Source: Pseudoxanthomonas sp. GM95 | Lineage (GTDB): Bacteria > Pseudomonadota > Gammaproteobacteria > Xanthomonadales > Xanthomonadaceae | Length of the DNA: 64,000 bases | Direction of reading: 5' to 3' | Assembly (NCBI RefSeq): GCF_900109775.1 | Contig: NZ_FOAX01000003.1 | Location: 186,001 to 250,000 of the forward strand | Part shown: in pieces, positions 7,606 through 16,359 of the stretch | Layout: each line of letters starts with the position of its first letter | How positions within the stretch are numbered: the stretch's first letter is position 1 | Position numbers and translations under genes: made by a program | Notes under the pieces: model-generated | Seen by the model: only the letters and a program-made list of their open reading frames with translations | What the model was told of the DNA's origin: nothing | Database searches by the model: none

Positions 7606-8027
7606 GCCAAGGCCGTCCTTGCCTCAAGCGGCAACGCCGCAAGCAGAACTGCTTTTTGCGGTTCTTTTGCTTTGGCTTCCAAACCTCCATGAGGCACGGC
7701 AAAGGGACGAGGCCAAGACCCGCAGAGCCTGCCCCGTACTTGATACGGGGGCGCCACGCAGGGATGCGTGGCGTTTTTCTACGGGACAAGGATGTCCCGT
7801 AGAAAAATCCCTCGCCCCGTAGCGAACCTGCGAAGCAGGCGTGCCGCCCGGAGCGTGTTGACCAGACATGCGTCTGTGGAAAAGCGCTGCTTTGCCTAGC
7901 TTCTTTGCACAAGCAAAGAAAGTAGGTCGGGCCGCAACGCGGCACGAAAGCTTTTGCCTTGCAGTCATCAAACGCAGAAAAGCAAGGCAGCCCGGACTTG
8001 ACGCCCATGGCATCCTAGTCGCCTGCC
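7606..8027. other. Non-coding gap with palindromic repeats before dnaG
   Basis: These 422 bases separate the YihY gene from dnaG. I find no convincing gene. The centre holds the overlapping palindromes described at 7752-7807. The flanks are rich in short AAGC/GCTT and TTTGC/GCAAA inverted runs (around 7640-7680 and 7895-7985). The block looks like a dispersed intergenic repeat rather than unique regulatory DNA, but I cannot compare it with the rest of the genome. Confidence 0.6.
7752..7807. repeat. Overlapping double palindrome with terminator character
   Basis: First hairpin: cgccacgca (7752-7760) / tgcgtggcg (7765-7773), a perfect 9-bp stem with loop ggga, followed at once by TTTTT (7774-7778). 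That alone is a textbook intrinsic terminator on the + strand. The T-run is also the start of a second perfect inverted repeat, tttttctacgggac (7774-7787) / gtcccgtagaaaaa (7794-7807), with loop aaggat. The two structures share bases 7774-7778. Confidence 0.85.
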
Positions 8028-9761
8028 ATGGCCCGCATCCCCGACGCGTTCATCGACGATCTCCTCGCCCGCTCCGACATCGTCGAAGTGGTCGGCTCGC
8101 GCGTGCCGCTGAAGAAACAGGGCAAGGAATACTCGGCGCGCTGCCCGTTCCACGACGAGCGCTCGGCCTCGTTCACCGTTTCGCCGGTCAAGCAGTTCTA
8201 TCACTGCTTTGGCTGTGGCGCGCACGGCACGGCGATCAGCTTCCTGATGAACTACGACCGCCTCGAATTCCTCGATGCGGTCGATGAACTGGCCAAGCGC
8301 GCCGGCATGGAAGTGCCGCGCGACACCGCCCAGCGCAACCAGAACGACGACAGCCGTGACCTGTACGCGGCGATGGACGCCAGCGCGAAGTTCTTCCAGC
8401 GCCAGCTCGCCGGCAGCGACAAGGCCAAGACCTACCTGGACGGGCGTGGTGTGGATGAGGCCACGCGCACGCTGTTCGGCATCGGCTATGCGCCTGATGG
8501 GTTTTCCGCGCTGAAGGATGCGCTGGGCACCGACGCGCGCCGCAGCCAGCTGCTGGAACGCGGCGGCATGTACTCCAAGAACGATCGCGGGCACGTCTAC
8601 GACAAATTCCGCGACCGGGTGATGTTCCCGATCGCCGATCGCCGCGGCCGCACGATCGCCTTCGGCGGGCGCGTGCTGGACAAGGACGACGGCCCCAAAT
8701 ACCTCAACAGCCCCGAGACCACGCTGTTCCACAAGGGTCGCGAGCTGTACGGCCTGTGGCAGGTGCGCCAGTCCAACCAGAAGATCGAGAAGCTGGTGGT
8801 CGTGGAGGGCTACATGGACGTAGTGAGCCTGTTCCAGTTCGGCGTGAACTACGCGGTGGCCACGCTGGGCACGGCGACCACGCCCGACCACGCCGAGCTG
8901 CTGTTCCGCAACGCGGCCGATGTGTATTTCTGCTTCGACGGCGACGCGGCCGGGCAGCGCGCCGGCTGGCGCGCGCTGGAGTCGGTGCTGCCGCGCATGA
9001 AGGACGGGCGCCAGGCGTTCTTCCTGTTCCTGCCCAATGGCGAGGACCCGGACACCATCGTGCGCAAGGAAGGCGCCGAAGGCTTCGCCGCGCGCCTGGC
9101 CCAGGGCACGCCGCTGTCGCAGTTCTTCTTCGACGAACTCGCGCGCGACATCAACCTGGGCACGCTCGACGGCAAGGCGCGCCTGGCCGAAAAAGCCAAG
9201 CCATTGCTGGCGCAGATACCCGATGGCGCGTTCGGCGATCTGATGCGCGCCCAGTTGACCCAGGTCACCGGCGTGGGCGCCAATCCGCCGCCGGCACCGC
9301 CACCGACGCGCGCGCCATCGCGTGGCAACACCGCCCGCGGCCCCCAGCAGCGACCGAGCCTGGTGCGCAGCGCGATCGTGCTGCTGCTGCACGTGCCGTC
9401 GCTGGCGCTGGAAGTGCCGATGCCCTACAGCTTCGCCGGGCTGCGCCTGCCCGGCATCGCGCTGCTGACCGAGCTGCTGGACATCATCCAGGCACGCCCG
9501 GAAATCACCCCCGGCGCGCTGCTGGAATATTTCGCCGAGCGCGAGGAACTGGCCGCGCTACAGAAGCTGATGCTGCAGGAGCTGCCCGGCGAGGAAGCCA
9601 CCTGGCGCCAGGAGCTGCACGATGCGGTGGTGCAGCTGGAGAAGCAGACGCTGCAGCAGCGCCTGGACGAACTGTTGAACAAGCAGCGCGCGCAAGGCCT
9701 GGACGAGACCGACAAGTACGAACTGCGCGAGCTGCTGAAGATCCGCGCCGGCGCGCACTGA
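8028..9761 (+). CDS. dnaG: DNA primase DnaG
   Basis: DnaG makes RNA primers for chromosome replication and docks on the DnaB helicase. The 577-residue protein has the N-terminal CHC2 zinc-binding domain (Cys39, His42, Cys60, Cys63), the catalytic core with a TOPRIM block (KLVVVEGYMDV and the acidic FCFDGDAAG), a proline-rich linker (NPPPAPPPTRAPSR), and a C-terminal helical helicase-binding domain from about residue 440. Length is normal. The ATG at 8028 gives the usual MARIPDAFIDDLLARSDIV start. It is not preceded directly by rpsU nor followed by rpoD. Confidence 0.97.
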   Translation: MARIPDAFIDDLLARSDIVEVVGSRVPLKKQGKEYSARCPFHDERSASFTVSPVKQFYHCFGCGAHGTAISFLMNYDRLEFLDAVDELAKRAGMEVPRDTAQRNQNDDSRDLYAAMDASAKFFQRQLAGSDKAKTYLDGRGVDEATRTLFGIGYAPDGFSALKDALGTDARRSQLLERGGMYSKNDRGHVYDKFRDRVMFPIADRRGRTIAFGGRVLDKDDGPKYLNSPETTLFHKGRELYGLWQVRQSNQKIEKLVVVEGYMDVVSLFQFGVNYAVATLGTATTPDHAELLFRNAADVYFCFDGDAAGQRAGWRALESVLPRMKDGRQAFFLFLPNGEDPDTIVRKEGAEGFAARLAQGTPLSQFFFDELARDINLGTLDGKARLAEKAKPLLAQIPDGAFGDLMRAQLTQVTGVGANPPPAPPPTRAPSRGNTARGPQQRPSLVRSAIVLLLHVPSLALEVPMPYSFAGLRLPGIALLTELLDIIQARPEITPGALLEYFAEREELAALQKLMLQELPGEEATWRQELHDAVVQLEKQTLQQRLDELLNKQRAQGLDETDKYELRELLKIRAGAH

Positions 9762-9922
9762 GCGCAGCCCAGCCGCTCGTGCGCGGCTTCGTGACTCGCC
9801 CCTCGACGCACCTGCTTCACCCGAACGAATGAGCCCATGCACAGCACGCATGAGCCTGCGACAAGGCGCGCGCGGTGGCAGCCTTTAAACTGCGCGTCCT
9901 GCTCCTGCCTGTGCGACCTGCC

Positions 9923-10915
9923 GTGAACCTGCTCAAGCGCCTGCGCATCGATCCCTTCACCCTGACCCTGCTGGGCACCGTGCTGCTGGCCTCGCTGCTG
10001 CCCGTGCATGGCACGGCCGCGGAATGGATGGACGATTTCACCGACTTCGCCATCGCGGCGCTGTTCTTCCTGCATGGCGCGCGCCTGTCGCGCGAAGCGG
10101 TGATGGCCGGCCTGCTGCACTGGCGCCTGCACCTGACGATCCTGGCCTGCACCTTCGTGCTGTTCCCGCTGCTGGGGCTGGTCATGCATCCGCTGGCCAC
10201 GCACCTGGTGACGCCGGGCCTGGCGCTGGGCCTGCTGTTCCTGTGCGCGCTGCCGTCGACGGTGCAGTCCTCCATCGCCTTCACCTCGATGGCCGGCGGC
10301 AACGTGCCGGCAGCGGTGGTGTCGGCCTCGGCATCGAGCCTGCTGGGCGTGTTCCTGACCCCGGTGATCCTGGCGCTGGTGGTCGGCAGCCAGGGCGCGA
10401 TGGCCAATCCGCTCGATGCGATGTTCAAGATCCTGCTGCAGTTGCTGGTGCCGTTCGTGGCTGGCCACCTGCTGCGGCCGTGGATCGGCGGCTGGGTGGC
10501 ACGACGCCGCGCGGTGCTGCGCTACACCGACCAGAGCACGATCCTGCTGGTGGTCTATACCGCCTTCAGTGCGGCGGTGCGCGAAGGCCTGTGGCGCGAT
10601 ACGCCGGTGCTGTCGCTGCTGGCCGTGGTGGTGCTGTGCATGGTGCTGCTGGCCGTGGCGATGGTGCTGATCACCTTCCTCGCCCGGCGGCTGGGATTTG
10701 CGCGCGCCGATGAGATTTCCATCGTGTTCTGCGGCTCCAAGAAGAGCCTGGCCACCGGCGTGCCGATGGCCAAGGTGATGTTCGCCGGCGGCTCGCTGGG
10801 CGCGATCGTGCTGCCGCTGATGCTGTACCACCAGATCCAGCTGATCGTGTGCGCCGTGGTCGCCCAGCGCTATGCGCGTGCGCAGGGCCTGCCGACCGAA
10901 CCGCCGGCAGACTAA
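9923..10915 (+). CDS. SBF-like (bile acid:sodium symporter superfamily) transporter
   Basis: A 330-residue polytopic inner-membrane protein with nine or ten predicted helices. Sequence blocks AALFFLHGARLSREA, LPSTVQSSIAFTSMAGGN and FCGSKKSLATGVPMAKVMF are typical of the SBF-like group (YfeH type). In related transporters the Ser/Thr and GSKKS segments line the ion and substrate site. The substrate is unknown. I place the start at the GTG at 9923 (MNLLKRLRIDPF), which is the usual family N-terminus; an in-frame start at 9875 would add 16 residues. It is convergent with the OprB porin gene. Confidence 0.85.
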   Translation: MNLLKRLRIDPFTLTLLGTVLLASLLPVHGTAAEWMDDFTDFAIAALFFLHGARLSREAVMAGLLHWRLHLTILACTFVLFPLLGLVMHPLATHLVTPGLALGLLFLCALPSTVQSSIAFTSMAGGNVPAAVVSASASSLLGVFLTPVILALVVGSQGAMANPLDAMFKILLQLLVPFVAGHLLRPWIGGWVARRRAVLRYTDQSTILLVVYTAFSAAVREGLWRDTPVLSLLAVVVLCMVLLAVAMVLITFLARRLGFARADEISIVFCGSKKSLATGVPMAKVMFAGGSLGAIVLPLMLYHQIQLIVCAVVAQRYARAQGLPTEPPAD

Positions 10916-10931
10916 GCGCGCGTGATTGCAC

Positions 10932-10956
10932 GGCGGCCCCGCAATGCGCGGCCGCC
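10932..10956. terminator. Hairpin between convergent genes
   Basis: Inverted repeat ggcggcc (10932-10938) / ggccgcc (10950-10956) in the 54-bp gap between the SBF-like transporter gene and the porin gene. There is no T-run on either side, so this is only a possible bidirectional terminator. Confidence 0.35.
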
Positions 10957-10969
10957 ATGAAGGCGTCGA

Positions 10970-12262
10970 TCAGAACGCGATGCTGGTCTTGACGCCCACC
11001 ACCATCACGTCCGGGTTGGCCGAGCTGCCGCCGGGATGGACCACGTACTGCAGGTCCGGGCGCAGGGTCAGCCAGCCGGTCGCGGCGAAGGCGTAGTACG
11101 CCTCGACGCTGTACTCGCTGCCGCTCTGCACGGTCACCGGCACGCCGTTCAAGGTGTTGACCTGGCGCTGGTAGTCGCCCAGCCGGCCATTGACGTGGGT
11201 GGCGCCCAGCGCGAGCCCCAGCTGGTCGTGCGCACGCGTGCCCAGGCCGGTGTAGGTCAGGCCCAGGTTGATGGTGCGGTCGATGCTGCCGGTGCGGCGA
11301 TCGGTCTGGACCGCATTCAAGAAGCCCCGCAGGCCGGCCTTGTCGCTGCTGCCGTTGCCGTGGGTGAACTGCTGCGCGCCGACGAAATAGCCGCCGTAAG
11401 CGCCGGTGCGCATCGCCAGGTCCAGCCCGGTCAGTGCGGCCGGATCCCCGTTGACGTCGGCATACACGTCCTGGCGCGGCGCGCTGCTATACCAGCCGCC
11501 CAGCGCGTAGTGACCGTCGAGCTTGTCGCCGAACAGCGGATTCCAGCCCAGTTCGACCGGGGTCAGCGTGCCGATGGTGCCGGACGGATTGAGCGCCAGG
11601 CCGTGGCTTTCGCGCGCGTAGGTCGGGTTGACCTGGTACACGCCGCCGCGCAGGTAGAGCTGCGGCGTCATCCACACGGTGGCCAACGCGCCCCACTGGC
11701 TGATCGGGCCGTTGTACCAGTAGTCGCCGATGATCATCGCGGTCTGGCTGCCGCAGAAGGTCAGGCTCATGAACTCGCAGTTGAGGTTGTCGAAGTCATC
11801 GCCCACCGCCAGCCGGCCGGCCTTGACCTGCACGCGGCCATCGGCGAAATCGTGGCCCAGCCACAGGTTCGAGATGCGCCAGATCCGGCCACGGCCATAG
11901 ACTTCCTGCGACTGCAGCAGCTGGTTCAGGCCGACCTTGTCGTTGAGGTTCTCGCCATCGCGATGGGTCAGGGTGAAACGAAACTGGGTGTTGTCCCAGC
12001 CCCACAGCTTGCCCAGGTCGAAGGTGCTGTCCAACGTCAGCTGGCCGGCGTGGGCAAAGTCGCTGCGCGTGCCGCCGCTGGTGTTGTAGGCGTCCTCGGA
12101 GGTGTAGCCGAAGCCCAGCTTGATGCCATCGGCTTCCAGCGCGGAGCGGGTGCCGCCCCAGTCGCCGGTCATCGTGTCGGTGGTCTGCGCGGAAGCGGGC
12201 AATGCGGCGGCCAGTGCGAGCGCAAGCGCGCCCACAGGCAGGGAAACACGGGGAGAAAACAT
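10970..12262 (-). CDS. OprB-family carbohydrate-selective porin
   Basis: A 430-residue outer-membrane protein. The Sec signal peptide runs from MFSPRVSLPVG to a cleavage site near ASAQ. The mature part begins DTMTGDWGGTRSALEADGI, the hallmark of OprB porins, and continues as alternating beta-strand sequence to a C-terminal aromatic residue (VGVKTSIAF), as expected for a barrel. A disulfide-like pair occurs near NCEFMSLTFCG. I use the ATG at 12262 because the signal peptide starts there and an AAGGA ribosome site precedes it. The upstream same-strand LacI-type gene suggests sugar-responsive control. Confidence 0.92.
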   Translation of the reverse strand: MFSPRVSLPVGALALALAAALPASAQTTDTMTGDWGGTRSALEADGIKLGFGYTSEDAYNTSGGTRSDFAHAGQLTLDSTFDLGKLWGWDNTQFRFTLTHRDGENLNDKVGLNQLLQSQEVYGRGRIWRISNLWLGHDFADGRVQVKAGRLAVGDDFDNLNCEFMSLTFCGSQTAMIIGDYWYNGPISQWGALATVWMTPQLYLRGGVYQVNPTYARESHGLALNPSGTIGTLTPVELGWNPLFGDKLDGHYALGGWYSSAPRQDVYADVNGDPAALTGLDLAMRTGAYGGYFVGAQQFTHGNGSSDKAGLRGFLNAVQTDRRTGSIDRTINLGLTYTGLGTRAHDQLGLALGATHVNGRLGDYQRQVNTLNGVPVTVQSGSEYSVEAYYAFAATGWLTLRPDLQYVVHPGGSSANPDVMVVGVKTSIAF

Positions 12263-12318
12263 GCAGCGATCCTTCGGGAAAGCGCGCTCGCGCGATCCCT
12301 CGGACAACGCCATCGGCC

Positions 12319-12341
12319 ACGCCATGCCAAGGGCATGTCGT
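12319..12341. promoter_or_regulatory. Imperfect palindrome upstream of the OprB porin
   Basis: Ten-base arms ACGCCATGCC and GGCATGTCGT flank AAG, with one mismatched pair. The site lies 57-79 bases upstream of the porin ATG, in the gap behind the LacI-type regulator gene. It is a candidate operator for that regulator, though an mRNA hairpin is also possible. Confidence 0.4.
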
Positions 12342-12509
12342 GATCAGGCCGGGCGCGACCCGGCGAGAGGCTTCAGTGCCGCCATGGCCTGGCGGCAGGA
12401 GGAATCGTGCTGTCGCGGTGGGGGTGGACAACAGGCTGCGAGGATACGCAGCCGTCTGTGAGTTGACCGTCCTGACAGGCGGCGGATTTGACGGCTTTTC
12501 GTCGGATCT

Positions 12510-13559
12510 TCAGGCAAACAGTTCGAACTGGCCCAGGTTTTCCGGCGTGATCAGTCGGAATCGGGTCAGGCCTTCCGGCGCGTGGTCCAGCTCGTCGTTG
12601 GCGTGCAGCAGGTGCTGCAGGCCCGACAACACCTGGCCTTCCGGGTCCTGGTCGAGCGTGGCGGCCATGTCGCCCGAGCGCAACAGCTCGGAACTCTCGC
12701 GCGTGGCCTCGTGGCCGATCCACACCGGCGCCACCGCCAGCGGATGCCGGCGCAGCGCGCGGCGGATGCCGGCCGAGGCCGCGCCGGTGTTGTAGATCGC
12801 GACGATGTCGTGGCGCTGGCGCAGCGCGTCGTGTAGCTGGGCGTAGGCGCGATCGACATCGTCATGCACCTCCACCGGCGGCAGCGGATCCAGGTGCGGG
12901 AACTGCTCGGCCATGATCTGGTTGAAGCCGTCCACACGCTCGACATGCGAGCGGAAATCCAGCGAATTCACCGCAATCCAGACCTTGCCCGCGCTGCGGG
13001 TGAAGCGCCCGGCCAGATACCCCGCGGTGCGCCCGGCCAGCGTGTTGTCGATGCCGGCATAGGCCAGGCGATGGATGCCGGTGATGTCGCTGGACAGGGT
13101 CACCACCGGCGTGCCGGCGGCGTTGACCACCTGCAGCGCCTGGCGGATGCGATCGCTGTCGCGGGCCACGATCAACAGGCCGTGGCGTGGATACGGCGGA
13201 TGTTCCAGGAAGTGCGCCAGGCGCTCGTCGTCGCGTTCGCCCCAGGCGCTGCGATGCACGGTCACGCGCGAGCCGATCAGCCCGACATAGCGGTCCAGCG
13301 CGTTGTTGATGCGTTGGAAATGCGCCGTGGCGCTGTGCACCAGCACCACGTCGAAATGCAGCACGCCGTGGCGCACGTCGGGCATCAGGCGGTTGGTGCC
13401 CAGGCGCTTGGCGGCCTCGACCACCTTGCGGCGCAGGGCATCGGAGACGCTGCCGCGCTCGTTGAGCACGCGGTCCACGGTGCTGGGGCTGACCCCGGCC
13501 TCGATCGCGATCTCGGTGAAACGGGGGCTGCGTTTGGTACGACGGCGCTCTGCGCTCAT
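12510..13559 (-). CDS. LacI-family transcriptional regulator
   Basis: A 349-residue cytosolic DNA-binding protein. Residues ~14-60 form the LacI helix-turn-helix and hinge (FTEIAIEAGVSPSTVDRVLN, then RRKVVEAAKRLG). The rest is a periplasmic-binding-protein fold for a sugar effector (DVVLVHSATAHF, GLLIVARDSD, AIYNTGAASAGI). It sits 247 bp upstream of the OprB porin gene on the same strand and probably represses it. Sugar-catabolic enzymes or a transporter are not adjacent, so the effector cannot be deduced. Confidence 0.93.
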   Translation of the reverse strand: MSAERRRTKRSPRFTEIAIEAGVSPSTVDRVLNERGSVSDALRRKVVEAAKRLGTNRLMPDVRHGVLHFDVVLVHSATAHFQRINNALDRYVGLIGSRVTVHRSAWGERDDERLAHFLEHPPYPRHGLLIVARDSDRIRQALQVVNAAGTPVVTLSSDITGIHRLAYAGIDNTLAGRTAGYLAGRFTRSAGKVWIAVNSLDFRSHVERVDGFNQIMAEQFPHLDPLPPVEVHDDVDRAYAQLHDALRQRHDIVAIYNTGAASAGIRRALRRHPLAVAPVWIGHEATRESSELLRSGDMAATLDQDPEGQVLSGLQHLLHANDELDHAPEGLTRFRLITPENLGQFELFA

Positions 13560-13662
13560 GGGAACTGGATCTGGGTGAAAAGGAACCTGGCGCGGCCGGC
13601 GCCTCCGCCGGCCCGCCCCTGCATCGTCGTGTGCCGCGCGCCGGAGTGCAAACCCGGCGACA

Positions 13663-14592
13663 TCAACCGAGGCTGCGGCCGGCGATGCCCGGCAGCAGCG
13701 GCGACAGCCAGTGGTCCACCAGCAGGAAGGCGAACAGTGCCATCAGGTACACGATCGAGTAGCGGAAGGTGCGCATGGCGAAGAACTCATCCGGCGGGTC
13801 CAGCATCTTCCATGCGTACCAGAGGAAACCCACGCCCAGCACCAGCGCACCGCCCAGGTAGAACAGGCCGCTCAGGCCGAACAGCACCGGCAGCAGCGTC
13901 GCCTCCACCAGCAGCACCGTGTAGAACAGGATCTGCCAGCGCGTGTAGACCACGCCGTGGGTGACCGGCAGCATCGGGATCAGCGCCTTGGCGTAGTCCT
14001 CGCGGCGGAAGATCGCCAGCGCCCAGAAGTGCGGCGGCGTCCACACGAAGATGATCAGCACCAGCAGCAGGCTGTGGCCCCAGTCCCACGGCCCGGTCAT
14101 GCCGGTGACCGCCGCCCAGCCCAGCAGCGGCGGCGTGGCGCCGGCCAGGCCGCCGATCACGATGTTCTGCGGCGTGGCGCGCTTGAGGTACACGGTGTAG
14201 ATCACCGCATAGCCGATCAGCGAGAAGAAGGTCAGCACCGCGGTGACCACGTTGACGAACAGCACCAGGATCGCCATCGAGATCACGGTCAGCACCAACG
14301 CGAAGGTCAGCACCTGCCACGGCTTGACCTTGCCCACCACCAGCGGCCGCCACGAGGTGCGCGCCATCTGCGCATCGATGCGCGCATCCAGCAGCTGGTT
14401 GATCGCCGCCGCAGCCGACGCCGCCAGCCAGATGCCCAGGAACCCGAGCAGGCCGTGGCGCACCTGGGTGGCGGTCGGCAGGCCGGGGATCGCCAGGATC
14501 ATGCCGACGAAAGCGGTGAACACGATCAGCGCCACCACGCGTGGCTTGGTCAGGTCCCAGTAGTCGCGGGCCGTGCTGCGCGAGGCGTTCAT
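13663..14592 (-). CDS. ctaB: Protoheme IX farnesyltransferase (heme O synthase)
   Basis: A 309-residue inner-membrane UbiA-type prenyltransferase that adds a farnesyl group to heme B, giving heme O, the first step towards heme A. The Mg-diphosphate motif N-x3-D-x3-D lies at Asn65, Asp69 and Asp73, followed by RTSWRPL. The second conserved region [14 protein letters not shown] is present, as are about nine helices. The ATG at 14592 overlaps the ctaA stop codon by four bases (ATGA), so the two genes are translationally coupled. Also named cyoE. Confidence 0.96.
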   Translation of the reverse strand: MNASRSTARDYWDLTKPRVVALIVFTAFVGMILAIPGLPTATQVRHGLLGFLGIWLAASAAAAINQLLDARIDAQMARTSWRPLVVGKVKPWQVLTFALVLTVISMAILVLFVNVVTAVLTFFSLIGYAVIYTVYLKRATPQNIVIGGLAGATPPLLGWAAVTGMTGPWDWGHSLLLVLIIFVWTPPHFWALAIFRREDYAKALIPMLPVTHGVVYTRWQILFYTVLLVEATLLPVLFGLSGLFYLGGALVLGVGFLWYAWKMLDPPDEFFAMRTFRYSIVYLMALFAFLLVDHWLSPLLPGIAGRSLG

Positions 14593-15770
14593 GCCGGCAC
14601 CTTCAGGCGCGCCAGCAGCGACACCAGCAGGAAGGTCAGTAGCACCGCGCCGGCGTTGTGCAGCACCGCCACTTCCAGCGGCAGCGCCAGCTTGACGTTG
14701 AGGATGCCCAGCGCGACCTGCGCCAGCAGCGCGGCCAGCAGGCCCACGGCCCAACCGCGCATCCCCGGCACGCGCCACAGGCGGATGCTGCAGGCCACCA
14801 GCCAGCAGGCCACGACGATCGCCATCAGCCGATGCGCCATCTGGATCGCGATGCGCGAGGCGCCATCGAGCACGCCGCCTTCGTAATCCACGCCGATGCC
14901 GCGCCACAGGGTAAAGCCTTCGCGGAAATCATGCGGCGGCCACCACTGGCCCACGCACTGCGGGAAGTTGGCCATGCGCCAGCTGCCGCCACCGCAGGCC
15001 AGCGCCGCGTAGTTGGCGCTGACCCAGCCGCCTAGCGCGATCTGCGCGATCACCAGGCCGAAGGCCACCCACAGCCAGCGCTTGAGCACCAGCGCTTGGC
15101 CCAGGCGGATCGGCAGCTGGGTCGCGCGCCAGGCCATCCACACCAGCAGCGCGAACGTCGCCAGTCCGCCCAGCAGATGACCCATCACCACGATGGGCTT
15201 GAGCAACCAGGTCACCGTCCACATGCCCAGCAGCGCCTGGAAGATGATCATCGCCAGGGTCAGCACCGCCACGCGCGCCAGATCTCTCCCGCCGCCCGGC
15301 GTCGAGGCCTGCGACCAGCGCCACGCCGCGGCCAGCAGGATGCCCTCGCCCAGCAGCGCCACCACGCTGGCGGCCACGTGCAGGCCTTTCATGTAGAGCG
15401 GGATCGCCGCGGCCACCAGCACCGCGGACACGATCACCTGGGTCACGCCCAGCTTGCGCCGGCGCACCGCCATCAGCGCCAGGCTGAAGATCTCGATGCT
15501 GAGCATGCCGGCCAGGAAGCGGTGCACCTGCTCGCGCCAGGCCTTGTGGGTTTCCAGCGGGCGGATCTTGGTGGCGGCGTGGTCGATCACTTCCGATGGC
15601 GCTTGCGGCCATGCGGCGCGGCCGTAACAGGTCGGCCAGTCCGGGCAGCTCAAGCCAGCATCGGACAGGCGCACGAAACCGCCAAAGACAATCGTGCTGG
15701 CCGTCATCAAGGCGGCCAGCCAGGCGATGCGGTGGAAGTGCCGGAACGGCAGGCGTAGGGAAGCAGGCAT
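14589..15770 (-). CDS. ctaA: Heme A synthase CtaA/COX15
   Basis: A 393-residue inner-membrane protein that oxidises heme O to heme A for cytochrome oxidase. The N-terminal [21 protein letters not shown] block and the paired histidine motifs in the helices ([26 protein letters not shown]) are characteristic of COX15-type synthases, with about eight helices. It is the third gene of the SURF1 / Sco-like / ctaA / ctaB operon, starting 19 bp after the Sco-like gene. The product of ctaB is its substrate. Confidence 0.95.
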   Translation of the reverse strand: MPASLRLPFRHFHRIAWLAALMTASTIVFGGFVRLSDAGLSCPDWPTCYGRAAWPQAPSEVIDHAATKIRPLETHKAWREQVHRFLAGMLSIEIFSLALMAVRRRKLGVTQVIVSAVLVAAAIPLYMKGLHVAASVVALLGEGILLAAAWRWSQASTPGGGRDLARVAVLTLAMIIFQALLGMWTVTWLLKPIVVMGHLLGGLATFALLVWMAWRATQLPIRLGQALVLKRWLWVAFGLVIAQIALGGWVSANYAALACGGGSWRMANFPQCVGQWWPPHDFREGFTLWRGIGVDYEGGVLDGASRIAIQMAHRLMAIVVACWLVACSIRLWRVPGMRGWAVGLLAALLAQVALGILNVKLALPLEVAVLHNAGAVLLTFLLVSLLARLKVPA

Positions 15771-15789
15771 TACGGTGGGGTTCGCAAAG

Positions 15790-16359
15790 TCAAAGAAGTT
15801 TCAGCAGCTTGGCCACGTCGGTGCGCAGGTCGGCCGGGTCGAAACCCGGCGCAAAGCGCATCACGACAAAGCCATTGGGATCGATCACATACACCGGCAC
15901 GCCGGCCGGGTCGTCCAGCCGCGGAAGCGCGGCCAGCAGCGCCGGATCGCGCGCTAGCACGCGCAGCGCCGCCGGATGGGCCGCGCCGGGCGGCGGCGTG
16001 CCGATCCAGAGGATGTGGACCTGATCGGCGTTGTGGCCGAACAGCTGCCACACCGTGTCCAGCTGTCTGGACAGTGCCACGCAGGCGTCCAGGCAATCGG
16101 CCGGCGGCGCCAGCACGATGCGCCAGGTGCGCTGTGGCTGGACCCAGTCGTAGGTTCCGCCATCGGCGAGCGCCGGCTTGAGCGCGCGCACGTCGCCCGG
16201 CGGATGCAGCAGCTCGCCGTGGTTCTTCATGCCATCGGGCTGCCAGCCGGAGAAGCGCAGCACGCCCGCCCCCAGCACGCTGCCGAAAAACAGCACGAAC
16301 AGGCCAAGCAGGATCAGCCGGCCGCGGCGGCGGCCAGGAGGAACGTCAGGGAGCGTCAT
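15790..16359 (-). CDS. Sco-like membrane-anchored thioredoxin-fold protein
   Basis: A 189-residue protein with one N-terminal membrane segment (LILLGLFVLFFGSVLGAGVL) and a periplasmic domain. The domain carries a CxxxC pair at Cys89/Cys93 (PPADCLDACVAL), the arrangement used by Sco/SenC copper chaperones, and a later strand VPVYVIDPNGFVVMRF typical of the thioredoxin fold. It lies between SURF1 and ctaA and overlaps the SURF1 ATG by four bases, as an equivalent gene does in Pseudomonas cox clusters. A role in oxidase copper or heme insertion is inferred. It is shorter than true SenC. Confidence 0.7.
   Translation of the reverse strand: MTLPDVPPGRRRGRLILLGLFVLFFGSVLGAGVLRFSGWQPDGMKNHGELLHPPGDVRALKPALADGGTYDWVQPQRTWRIVLAPPADCLDACVALSRQLDTVWQLFGHNADQVHILWIGTPPPGAAHPAALRVLARDPALLAALPRLDDPAGVPVYVIDPNGFVVMRFAPGFDPADLRTDVAKLLKLL

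Noticed and set aside
13711..14886. 391-codon open frame opposite ctaB and ctaA
   Set aside because: Gln/His/Arg-rich shadow of two well-identified membrane proteins.
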